Source: Achromobacter veterisilvae
GTDB taxonomy: Bacteria > Pseudomonadota > Gammaproteobacteria > Burkholderiales > Burkholderiaceae_B
Length of the DNA stretch: 42,632 nucleotides
Assembly (NCBI RefSeq): GCF_900496975.1
Contig: NZ_UFQC01000049.1
Coordinates: forward strand, 1 to 42,632
Reading direction: 5' to 3'
The notes below the pieces were generated by a model that saw only the letters and a program-made list of their open reading frames with translations, had not been told where the DNA came from and did not search any database. The number at the start of each line of letters is the position of its first letter. Position 1 is the first letter of the stretch. The position numbers and the translations under genes were made by a program. Shown here one piece after another: positions 15,236-23,435 of the stretch.

Positions 15236-16456
15236 TCAAATGATAGCGCGGGCGCGCAATTCCTCCAGGCGGGCCGGCTCCAGGCCCAGTTCGTCACGGA
15301 GGACTTCGGTGCTGTGCTGGCTCAGCATGGGGGCCGGGCCGTAGCGCACCGGGGTGGCCGAAAAGTCCAGGGGGCTGCGCAGGGTGGGGGTGCCGCAGCC
15401 GCGGCCGTGGGGCACGGACAGGGCGAGCCGCCGATGCCGCGCCTGTGGGTCCTCGAACACCTGGGCCAGGTCGTTGATCGGCCCCGCGGGCACGCCGGCC
15501 CGGTCGAACAGGGGAAACAGATCGGCGCGCCGGCGCGCGGCCAGAAGCGGCGCCAGCAGGTCGCGCAGTTCGGTGCGGTGGGCGACCCGAGAGGCATTGC
15601 TGGCGAAGCGCGGGTCGGCTGCCAGATCCTGCCGGTCCAGCACTTCGCACAGGGCGTGGAACTGCGCGTTGTTTCCGGCAGCCAGGATCATGCGGCCGTC
15701 GACACAGGCGAAGACTTCGGACGGCGCCGCGATGGGATTGGTGTTGCCCTGCCTGGCCGGCAGCCGTCCGGTCATGAGATAGCCCACCGCCAGATGGCCG
15801 CTCAGCGCGACCGAGGCGTCCAGCATGGAGGTATCCACGTACTGGCCCGTGCCGGTGCGGCGCTGGTGCAGCAGGGCGCCCAGGATGGCGATGGCCGCAT
15901 ACAGGCCGGTGACGACATCCGTGATGGGGATCGCCGTGCGCATGGGACCGCCGCCGGGGGCGTCGTCCGCGTGGCCGCAGGTGCTCATGACCCCCGCCAG
16001 CCCTTGCAGGATGAAGTCGTAGGCCGCGCGCTGCGCGTAGGGGCCGTTCTGGCCGAAGCCGGTCAGCGAGCAATAGACCAGGCCGGGCTTGCGTTCGGCC
16101 AACGTGGCGTAGTCCAGCCCATACTTGGCCAGGGTGCCGACTTTGTAGTTTTCCATGACGATGTCGCAGCGCATGGCCAGGTCGCGCGCCAACGCGGCTC
16201 CTTCGGGCGTGGAGATGTCTATGGTGACGGAACGCTTGCCTCGGTTGTAGGCCAGGTAGAGGGCGGAGTCGTTGCTGTCGTCTCCATGGGCGTCGGGCAG
16301 GAAAGGCCCCATGCGCCGGGTGTCGTCGCCTTCGCCGGGTCGTTCTATCTTGTAGACGATGGCGCCCATGTCGGCCAGGATCTGCGTGCACAGCGGACCG
16401 GCGATCACGCGGGTCAGGTCCAGGACCTTGACCCCTTCGAGGATGCGGGGAGACAT
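15236..16456 (-). CDS. CaiB/BaiF family III CoA-transferase
   Basis: A 406-residue cytosolic enzyme that moves CoA between carboxylic acids through an aspartyl-anhydride intermediate. VLDLTRVIAGPLCTQILADMGA opens the family fold. AYDFILQGLAGVM and the catalytic Asp180 in AIPITDVVTG are present, followed by GTGQYVDTSMLDA. No acid pair can be read from sequence. It is the last gene of the island operon, 3 nt after the TctC gene, so it probably activates the acid that the binding protein captures, replacing the acyl-CoA synthetase used in other Atu-type pathways. The start follows CATGTC without a strong ribosome site, consistent with coupling. Confidence 0.93.
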   Translation of the reverse strand: MSPRILEGVKVLDLTRVIAGPLCTQILADMGAIVYKIERPGEGDDTRRMGPFLPDAHGDDSNDSALYLAYNRGKRSVTIDISTPEGAALARDLAMRCDIVMENYKVGTLAKYGLDYATLAERKPGLVYCSLTGFGQNGPYAQRAAYDFILQGLAGVMSTCGHADDAPGGGPMRTAIPITDVVTGLYAAIAILGALLHQRRTGTGQYVDTSMLDASVALSGHLAVGYLMTGRLPARQGNTNPIAAPSEVFACVDGRMILAAGNNAQFHALCEVLDRQDLAADPRFASNASRVAHRTELRDLLAPLLAARRRADLFPLFDRAGVPAGPINDLAQVFEDPQARHRRLALSVPHGRGCGTPTLRSPLDFSATPVRYGPAPMLSQHSTEVLRDELGLEPARLEELRARAII

Positions 16457-16459
16457 GGT

Positions 16460-17434
16460 TTACTCCAGGCGGATGCCGGCTTCGGCGATGACCTTGGCCC
16501 AGCGCTGCGCCTCGCTGGCGATGAAGCGGTCGAATTCCTCCGGTTTGCCGCCGACCGGATCCACGCCGTACTCGATCAGTTGCGCCCGCAGGTCGGGCTG
16601 GTCCAGGACCCGCTGGACGGCCGTGGACATGCGGGCAGCGAGGGCATCGGGCACTCCCGAGGGCGCGAGCATCCCTATCCAACTGCCCAGGGCGAAACCC
16701 GGCACGCCCGCTTCTTCCATGGTCGGCACCTCGGGAGCGGCCGGCCAGCGTTCAGCACTGGTAATGGCCAGGGCGCGCAGCTTGCCCGCCTTGACCTGGG
16801 GCATCATGGTCTGCACCGAATCGAAGATCGCGGCGACCTGCCCGGACAGGAGATCCCCCATGGCGGGCGCCACGCCCTTGTACGGCACGTGCGTGATGCG
16901 CAGCCCGTTTTCCTGGGCGAACTTCTCTGCCGTGAGCTGCGCTCCCGACCCCGCGCCGCTCGAAGCAAAGGTGGCGCGGTCGGGATTGGCCCTGGCCCAG
17001 GCGATGAACTCGGCCAGGCTGCGCGGCGGCAGTTTGCCGCTGGACACCAGCAGCATGGGAATGCGGCCGAACAGGCTGATCCCCCGCAGGTCGCGCAGGG
17101 GATCGTAGGCCATGCGCTTGTACAGGCTGGGATTGATTGCGTGCGCCATCACCACGACGACGAAGGTATAGCCGTCGGGGGCCGATCGCGCCACCGTCGA
17201 AGAGCCGATCTGGCCGTTGGCTCCGCCCTGGTTTTCGATCACGATCGGCTGGCCGACTTCGTCGCTGAGCCTGCGGGCGATCAGCCGCGTCACGGCGTCG
17301 GAAACGCCGCCCGTGGTGTAGGGCACGACGATGCGCAGCGGTTTTTCCGGATACTCGGCGCGGGCGGCGCCCGCGCAAGAAAGAACGCCCGCAACGGCCA
17401 GGGCGGCAATGCCTTTGGTGATGGTTCGCATCAT
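16460..17434 (-). CDS. Bug/TctC-family periplasmic solute-binding protein
   Basis: A 324-residue periplasmic binding protein of the Bug family, which is much expanded in Bordetella and binds carboxylic acids. A Sec signal peptide (MMRTITKGIAALAVAGVLSC, cleavage after AARA at about residue 26) leads into YPEKPLRIVVPYTTGGVSDA, the family signature with its ligand-contacting Asp. The start at 17434 is fixed by AAGGAGA 7 nt upstream. No TctA/TctB membrane genes are nearby, so it must share a permease or act as a sensor. It lies 101 nt below the AtuA-like gene and 3 nt above the CoA-transferase. Confidence 0.94.
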   Translation of the reverse strand: MMRTITKGIAALAVAGVLSCAGAARAEYPEKPLRIVVPYTTGGVSDAVTRLIARRLSDEVGQPIVIENQGGANGQIGSSTVARSAPDGYTFVVVVMAHAINPSLYKRMAYDPLRDLRGISLFGRIPMLLVSSGKLPPRSLAEFIAWARANPDRATFASSGAGSGAQLTAEKFAQENGLRITHVPYKGVAPAMGDLLSGQVAAIFDSVQTMMPQVKAGKLRALAITSAERWPAAPEVPTMEEAGVPGFALGSWIGMLAPSGVPDALAARMSTAVQRVLDQPDLRAQLIEYGVDPVGGKPEEFDRFIASEAQRWAKVIAEAGIRLE

Positions 17435-17535
17435 GTCGTCGTCTCCTTTTAGTCTTGGCAACCCCAGGAAACGGCGTTCCTCGGGAGCGGCAAATTCGCG
17501 CAGCGGATGGCGGTCGGGCTGGGTCGATGGCGGGG

Positions 17536-19329
17536 TCAGGTCTCCGGCAAGGCGATCCAGCCCTGCGCCAGCCAACTGGCGGGCACCTGCAGGGGGTGGT
17601 CCAACAGCATCTGGGCGTAGGATTTGCCCAGCGGGTCCGAACGCATGCTGGCCATGCCGCCGCCGCCCAGGGCTTCGTGCAGCAGGAAGTTCATGGCATG
17701 CAGTCCCGGCACGTCGTATCGCTCGACCCGGCCCTTGACCAGGTGCGAGAAATACGCGCGCACCTGGTCCGGGCCCAGTTGGCCGCGTATCCAGGGAAGG
17801 AATTCGGGGCGGCGCGCGATGACGCCGATGTTTTCGATGTCGCCCTTGTCGCCGCTGCGGGCCCAGGCCACGGCCTGCAAGGGGACGATGAGCAGTCGCT
17901 CGGGGCTGTCCCCTGGCCGGACGGCGGCGGGCTCGCTGTCCGCCGGTGCCGGCGGAACGGTGTCGGGGCCGGCGGCGGGCGCTGGAACGGCGTGGCGGGA
18001 TTCGTCGATCAGCACGTATTCCGTTACCCATGACTTCGGCAGCAGGAAGGATTGGACGCGTATCACGGGCTGGATGTCGGCCCTGCCATAGAAGGACGAG
18101 CGGGTGCCCGGCCCCATGGACGTGCCTGCCGAGGCGCATTCGCGTTGCAGGAAGCCCAGCGCCTGGGGCTGGTCATGGCGGACCGCGATGCGGAGGATGA
18201 CCTCGCGGGTGGGGAAGTGCCGAGCCTGCGGACCGTACAGCGCCTCGCAGCCCAGCATTTCGACCAGCGTGTCGCGGTAATCCGCAAGGCCATGCTCGCG
18301 CATCATGCGGCGGCTGCGGTCCAGCAGCGCGGCGGCGGTCTTTTCGGCCTTGGCTTGCGCCTGCGGCCCGCGGATGGCCAACAGCGTTGCCAGTTGGTAG
18401 CCGTCCCGCCAGGTTGCGTTGGCCTTGTAACTGTCGGTGGGCGGACGTCCTCGGGCGCCGCGCACCGCGACGCGGTCCGCGTCCAACTGCGTCACGCCGA
18501 CATGGCGGAAATCGCAGATGACGTCCGGCATCAGATAGCTTGCCGGGTCGCCGATCTCATACAGCACCTGCTCGGCGACGCAGCCCGCTGCGATCAGGCC
18601 GCCGGTGCCGGCGGGCTTGGACAGCACGAGGCTGCCATCCTCGGCACAATCGAGGACGGGATAGCCCATGTTGTCCCAGCCGGGCACCGATTGCCAATCG
18701 GTATACAGGCCGCCGGTCGCTTGCGCGCCGCATTCGATGAGGTGCCCGGCCAGGGTGCCGGCGGCCAGCCGGTCCCAGTCGTCCCAGCGCCACCCATGCT
18801 CATGCGCCAGGATCCCCAGCACGGCGGCGCTGTCGACGCAGCGGCCCGTAATGACGATCTGCGCGCCCTGGTCGAGCGCCAGCGCGATGCCGCGCGCGCC
18901 TGTATAGGCATTGGCCGAATAGGGCGCTTCCGGCAGGCCTTCGACACCCTTCGCGCGCAAGCGGGGGAGCAGGGGCAGGACGTCGTCGCCGACGACGATC
19001 GCGATGCGCGGCGCGACGCCCTGGCGCGCCGCGGCCTGCGCGAGGGCGTCGCGGCAGGCCTGGGGATTCAGCCCGCCGGCATTCGCCACTACGCGTATGC
19101 CGCGCTCGACGATCTGGCGCAGTTGCGGCTCCATCGCGGCATGGATGAAGTCCGTGGCGTATCCCAGCGACGGGTCCTTGCTGCGGGCGCGAGCCAGTAT
19201 CGACATGGTGGTCTCGGCCAGGTAGTCGTAAACCAGGTATTGCAGGCCCGGCACCGCCAGCAGTTGCGGGGTGGCCGTGGCGGAATCTCCCCAGAAGCCG
19301 CTGGCGCCGCCGATCCGGACGGGGCTCAT
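17536..19329 (-). CDS. acyclic terpene utilisation AtuA-family protein (DUF1446)
   Basis: A 597-residue protein of the AtuA/DUF1446 family. The N-terminal ~450 residues are the DUF1446 domain, opening RIGGASGFWGDSATATPQLL and containing VITGRCVDSAAVLG and GGLIAAGCVAEQVLYEIGDP. A Pro/Ala-rich linker (about 470-500) joins it to a C-terminal AtuA-like domain with LQAVAWARSGDKGDIENIGVIAR. In Pseudomonas, atuA is required for citronellol growth, but no reaction has been proven to my knowledge. Here it is coupled to the carboxylase alpha gene by a 4-nt overlap, which ties it to the carboxylase step or its product. Confidence 0.92.
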   Translation of the reverse strand: MSPVRIGGASGFWGDSATATPQLLAVPGLQYLVYDYLAETTMSILARARSKDPSLGYATDFIHAAMEPQLRQIVERGIRVVANAGGLNPQACRDALAQAAARQGVAPRIAIVVGDDVLPLLPRLRAKGVEGLPEAPYSANAYTGARGIALALDQGAQIVITGRCVDSAAVLGILAHEHGWRWDDWDRLAAGTLAGHLIECGAQATGGLYTDWQSVPGWDNMGYPVLDCAEDGSLVLSKPAGTGGLIAAGCVAEQVLYEIGDPASYLMPDVICDFRHVGVTQLDADRVAVRGARGRPPTDSYKANATWRDGYQLATLLAIRGPQAQAKAEKTAAALLDRSRRMMREHGLADYRDTLVEMLGCEALYGPQARHFPTREVILRIAVRHDQPQALGFLQRECASAGTSMGPGTRSSFYGRADIQPVIRVQSFLLPKSWVTEYVLIDESRHAVPAPAAGPDTVPPAPADSEPAAVRPGDSPERLLIVPLQAVAWARSGDKGDIENIGVIARRPEFLPWIRGQLGPDQVRAYFSHLVKGRVERYDVPGLHAMNFLLHEALGGGGMASMRSDPLGKSYAQMLLDHPLQVPASWLAQGWIALPET

Positions 19330-21362
19330 GATGCGGCCTCCCGGGATGCCGGCGGCTCGATGCGCAGCAAGAGCCTGTCCTTGGAGGCCTGGCCGCCGGC
19401 CTGGGCCGCGAGTTCCACGATACGGCCCGCGACAGGGGCATACAGAGTGTGCTCCATCTTCATCGCCTCCATGATGAGCAAGGGATCCCCAGCGCCGACC
19501 TGATCGTCGGCTTGCACGGCAACTAGCAGGATGCGGCCGGTGAAAGGAGCCGTGACCGTGCCGTCCGCCATGGCGGCATTACGCGGCTTGTGAGCCGGGA
19601 CTTGCAGGAATTCCCAGGCGCGGCCCCGATGGAACAGGCTCAGCCCGGCTTCGCCGGCAGCAAGGCAGACGCTTTCGCGGGCGCCATCGAACTCGGCCTC
19701 CAGAATGCTGCGATCGGGCGACTGCCATCGGGCATTGCGCAGTTCGAACCGATGCGGCCCGGTGTCGATCGTGGATTCGGCCAGATTCGCCTCGATGCGC
19801 CAGCCTTGCCCATCGGGCGTCACGCAGATGTCCCAGGCGGTGTTTTCCTGCATCAGATTGGCGCGCCACGGGCGGGCGGCGGGACGCGGCGGCGAGATGT
19901 CCGGACCCGGCGCATCCATGGCGCAGGCATAGGCCGCGAAGGCGGCCCACGCCACTGTCAGCGGGGACGCGGCCGGGCGGGCTTTCAGGCGTGCGCCGAA
20001 ACGTTCCTCGACGAAACCCGTGTGTACGCCGGATCCCGCGGCGAACACGGGATCCTCCAGGCAGGCGGCCAGAAACCACTGGTTGGTGGGCACGCCCAGC
20101 ACGACGCATTGCTCCAGGGCTTGCCGCAGCTTGCGGCGCGCCTCTTCGCGGGTGCGGCCATGGGCGATCAGCTTGGCGATCATGGAATCGTAATAGGGCG
20201 AGATCGCACCGCCTTCGGCGAGTCCGTGGTCGATGCGCAGGGCGCGCGTTTCCTGCGGCGGCCGCCAGCGCCGCAGCGTTCCCGTCTGCGGAAGGAAGCC
20301 CGCCGGCACGTCCTCGGCCGTCAAGCGCACCTCGATGGCGTGTCCCCGGAATTGCAGCGCGTCCTGCTCCAAGTCCAGCGGTTCGCCCGCGGCGACGCGC
20401 AACTGCCATTCGACCAGATCCAGCCCGGTAATTGCTTCAGTCACCGCATGTTCGACCTGCAGACGGGTATTCATCTCCATGAAGTAGAAATTGCCGTCGG
20501 GGGCGAGCAGGAACTCCATGGTGCCCACGCCCTGGTAGCCGATGGCGCGCGCGCTGCGCAGCGCGGCCTGGCCCATGCGCGCGCGCAGCGTATCGTCCAC
20601 GGCCGGCGACGGCGCTTCCTCGATGATCTTCTGGTGGCGCCGCTGGATGGAGCAGTCGCGCTCTCCCAGGTGAATGACATTGCCATGGCTATCCGCCAGC
20701 ACCTGGATTTCGATGTGGCGCGCGCGCTCGATGGCCTTCTCGAGGATCAGTTCGTTCGAACCGAATGCGGCCGCGGCTTCGGACGCTGCGGACGCCAGCG
20801 CCGGCGGCAGTTCTTCCGGGTTCCGGACTTGTCTCATGCCTCGTCCGCCACCTCCTGCCGCGGCCTTGATCATGACCGGGTAACCGATGCGCCGCGCCGC
20901 CTGGGCATAGGCCTCGACGCTCTGATCGCCGTCCTGGTAGCCGGGGATGCAAGGCACGTCCGCCTCGGCCATCGCCACCTTGGCCCGGGCCTTGTTGCCC
21001 ATCATCCGGATAGCCGCCTCCGGCGGGCCGACGAAGACCAGGCCGGCTTGTTCGACTGCGGCGGCAAATTCCGCATTTTCCGCCAGGAACCCATAGCCGG
21101 GATGCACCGCGTCCGCGCCGGCGCTGCGCGCGGCCTCCAGGATGGCCGCGATGTTCAGATACGAGTCTCCGGCGGCCGGCCCGCCGATGCGCACGGCGAG
21201 GTCCGCCTCGCGCACGTGCAGGCCGTCGGCGTCCGCATCGGAGTACACCGCGACGCTGCGGTAGCCCAGGCGCCGGGCGCTGCGCGCGATGCGGCGCGCG
21301 ATCTCGCCGCGATTGGCGATCAACAAGGTGTGGAAGGGTCGGACGAGTTTTCTGTCGGTCAT
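19326..21362 (-). CDS. acyl-CoA carboxylase alpha subunit (biotin carboxylase + BCCP)
   Basis: A 678-residue subunit of the 3-methylcrotonyl/geranyl-CoA carboxylase class. The biotin carboxylase domain occupies about residues 10-455 (LIANRGEIARRI; ATP-grasp loop AAAGGGGRGMR at 168-178; FMEMNTRLQVEH). A BT-type linker of about 130 residues follows. The biotinyl domain has EAMKMEH with biotinylated Lys635. It carboxylates a beta-methyl enoyl-CoA together with the beta subunit encoded upstream. I take the ATG at 21362 (MTDRKLV), 8 nt after the hydratase stop; a longer reading would overlap that gene. Its own stop overlaps the AtuA-like start. Confidence 0.95.
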   Translation of the reverse strand: MTDRKLVRPFHTLLIANRGEIARRIARSARRLGYRSVAVYSDADADGLHVREADLAVRIGGPAAGDSYLNIAAILEAARSAGADAVHPGYGFLAENAEFAAAVEQAGLVFVGPPEAAIRMMGNKARAKVAMAEADVPCIPGYQDGDQSVEAYAQAARRIGYPVMIKAAAGGGGRGMRQVRNPEELPPALASAASEAAAAFGSNELILEKAIERARHIEIQVLADSHGNVIHLGERDCSIQRRHQKIIEEAPSPAVDDTLRARMGQAALRSARAIGYQGVGTMEFLLAPDGNFYFMEMNTRLQVEHAVTEAITGLDLVEWQLRVAAGEPLDLEQDALQFRGHAIEVRLTAEDVPAGFLPQTGTLRRWRPPQETRALRIDHGLAEGGAISPYYDSMIAKLIAHGRTREEARRKLRQALEQCVVLGVPTNQWFLAACLEDPVFAAGSGVHTGFVEERFGARLKARPAASPLTVAWAAFAAYACAMDAPGPDISPPRPAARPWRANLMQENTAWDICVTPDGQGWRIEANLAESTIDTGPHRFELRNARWQSPDRSILEAEFDGARESVCLAAGEAGLSLFHRGRAWEFLQVPAHKPRNAAMADGTVTAPFTGRILLVAVQADDQVGAGDPLLIMEAMKMEHTLYAPVAGRIVELAAQAGGQASKDRLLLRIEPPASREAAS

Positions 21363-21370
21363 GGAAGGTC

Positions 21371-22222
21371 TCAGGCAGAGGCGGCGCCGCAAGCCAGGCG
21401 TACGTCGTCGGCGGTGATGGTCTCGGTCCAGTTGGGGGGACGGCGCTCGCGGAATGCGGCGATGCCTTCCACGCCTTCATCGCGCAGGCAGCGCGCGAAC
21501 AGCGCGGCCGCGCGGTCCGGTTCGGCGCCCGCGGGCTGCGGCGCGGCGGCGCATTCGGCCAGCAAAGGCTTGATCAGGGCGTTGGCCCGCGGTGCGCAGG
21601 CGCAGATGAGCGTCAGCCAGTGCGCCAGCAGCCCGTCGAGCGAGCTGCGGTCCGGCGCAAGCTGGTCCGCGATGCCCAGCCGCACGGCCTCGGCGCCGCG
21701 TACGTGTTCGCCGCTGATGCCGAGCCGGCGCGCCAAGCGCAGCCCCAGGCGCGCAACGACGAATGGGGCGATCTGCGCGGGGACCAGTCCCAGCCTGGTC
21801 TCGCTCAGGGCGAATCGAGCGTCGTCCGTGGCCAGCACGATGTCGGCCGCGCAGGCCAGCCCCATGCCGCCGCCCATCGCCGCCCCTTCCACCGCCGCGA
21901 GCACGGGCATGGGCAGGGTTGCCAGGCGCGCCATGAAACTGCCGAATCCGAGATTGCGCGCCGCGGCGGCTTCGTCCTGGCGCCCGGAGCCGGCCAGATT
22001 GGCGGCAAAGCCGCCGACATTGCCGCCGGCACAGAAAAAGCCGTTACTGCCGCGCACGATCAGCGCCCGCGGCGGCGGTTCGCCGGGTTCGACGGTAATG
22101 GCGCGGTCCAGTTCGGCGACCATCTCCGCGCCGAGCGCATTGCGGGTTTCGGGGCGGTTGAGCGTGATGAAGCGCAGGCCGCGGCGATCGGCGACGATGA
22201 GGTGCCGGTAGGCGTTGTCCAT
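21371..22222 (-). CDS. enoyl-CoA hydratase/isomerase family protein
   Basis: A 283-residue crotonase-fold enzyme. LNRPETRNALGAEMV, the first oxyanion-hole segment FFCAGGNVGGF and the second GAAMGGGMGLACAADIVLA are present. The catalytic-region ALSETRLGLVPAQIAPF carries a Glu typical of hydratases, and the A/T pattern near it resembles AtuE/LiuC. In this cluster it would hydrate the glutaconyl-type product of the carboxylase. The ATG at 22222 lies 8 nt after the dehydrogenase stop. The frame extends upstream into that gene, but the first recognisable strand begins at this start. Confidence 0.92.
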   Translation of the reverse strand: MDNAYRHLIVADRRGLRFITLNRPETRNALGAEMVAELDRAITVEPGEPPPRALIVRGSNGFFCAGGNVGGFAANLAGSGRQDEAAAARNLGFGSFMARLATLPMPVLAAVEGAAMGGGMGLACAADIVLATDDARFALSETRLGLVPAQIAPFVVARLGLRLARRLGISGEHVRGAEAVRLGIADQLAPDRSSLDGLLAHWLTLICACAPRANALIKPLLAECAAAPQPAGAEPDRAAALFARCLRDEGVEGIAAFRERRPPNWTETITADDVRLACGAASA

Positions 22223-22230
22223 GGCCTGCC

Positions 22231-23394
22231 TCAGCCGCGCCTGGCCATCAGGCCCATATGGCGGGCGATCACCATCAGCATGACCTCGTCGGCGCCGCCG
22301 CCGATGGAGCACAGCCGGTAGTCGCGGTAGGCGCGGGACACGGGGTTGTCCCAGGTGTAGCCCATGCCGCCCTGGAACTGCATGCACCATTCTGCGATTT
22401 CGCGAGACAGCCGGCCCGCTTTCAGCTTGGCCATGGATGCCAGTTCAACCACGTCGCCGCCTTCGATATAGGTTTGCGTGGCGAGGTAGATCAGCCCGCG
22501 CAAGGCCTCCAATTCGGTTTTCAGTTCGGCCAGCTTGAACTGTATGTATTGATTGTCCAGCAACGGCCGGCCGAAGGCCTGGCGCTGCCCGAGATAGTCC
22601 GCCGTTTCCTGGATCCACATGATGGCGGCAAGGCGGCGCGCGGCGCCGTCCAGGCGTTCTTCCTGGAATTGCTTCATCTGGTAGATGAAGCCCATGCCTT
22701 CCTCCCCGATGCGGTTGCGCGCCGGTACGCGCACCTCGTCCAGGAATATTTGGGCGGTGTCTGAACTCCACATGCCGAACTTGCGGATTTTCTGGATTTC
22801 CACGCCCCGGACGCGTTTGCCGTTTTCGCGCAACGGCACCACGATGAGCGATTTGTTCTTGTGCGGATTGCCATCGGACGTGTTGCACAGAAGGCAGATC
22901 CAGTCCGCCTGGGTGCCATTGGTGATCCACATCTTGGAGCCGCTGATGACGTAGTCGTCGCCGTCGCGCCTGGCCCGGGTCTTGAGGGACGCGACGTCCG
23001 ATCCGGCGCCTTGTTCGGATACGCCGATGGACGCGACCATGTCGCCGGCGATGGCCGGGGCCAGAAATTCACGGCGCAGCGCATCGGAGCCGAAAGCGGC
23101 CAAGGCGGGGGTGGCCATGTTGGTCTGCACGCCGATACCCATTCCCACGCCTTGCGCGCGGACGTATCCTAGGGCTTCGGATGCCGCCATGGCGTAGGAA
23201 AAGTCCAGCCCCAGGCCGCCATAGGCTTCGGGTTTGGTGATGCCCAGAAATCCCAGCGCGCCCATTTTCTTGAACAGTTCGTGCGCGGGAAAGATCTCGG
23301 CAGCCTCCCATTCGTCCACGTGGGGATCGATTTCGGCGGAGATGAAGCGTCTCAGGCTGTCCATCAGATCGCGGTGCTGCTGCGTGTAAAGCAT
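22231..23394 (-). CDS. acyl-CoA dehydrogenase
   Basis: A 387-residue FAD enzyme introducing a 2,3 double bond into an acyl-CoA. The FAD/substrate segments VSEQGAGSDVASLKTRA and KMWITNGTQADW are conserved, and EWCMQFQGGMGYTWDNPVSRAYRD marks the C-terminal domain. The position used as catalytic base in medium-chain enzymes is not glutamate here. Glu245/Glu246 in QFQEERLDGA lie where isovaleryl-CoA-type enzymes carry theirs, which suggests a branched substrate. The start at 23394 has AAGGAGA 4 nt upstream. It follows the carboxylase beta gene by 41 nt. Confidence 0.94.
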   Translation of the reverse strand: MLYTQQHRDLMDSLRRFISAEIDPHVDEWEAAEIFPAHELFKKMGALGFLGITKPEAYGGLGLDFSYAMAASEALGYVRAQGVGMGIGVQTNMATPALAAFGSDALRREFLAPAIAGDMVASIGVSEQGAGSDVASLKTRARRDGDDYVISGSKMWITNGTQADWICLLCNTSDGNPHKNKSLIVVPLRENGKRVRGVEIQKIRKFGMWSSDTAQIFLDEVRVPARNRIGEEGMGFIYQMKQFQEERLDGAARRLAAIMWIQETADYLGQRQAFGRPLLDNQYIQFKLAELKTELEALRGLIYLATQTYIEGGDVVELASMAKLKAGRLSREIAEWCMQFQGGMGYTWDNPVSRAYRDYRLCSIGGGADEVMLMVIARHMGLMARRG

Positions 23395-23435
23395 GTCTTC
23401 TCCTTGTTTGCAGGGGCTTGGCCGGCACTGGGGAT

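Noticed and set aside
21363..21392. Longer start for the carboxylase alpha subunit
   Set aside because: It would overlap the hydratase stop and adds an atypical Arg-rich peptide; the ATG at 21362 fits the family.
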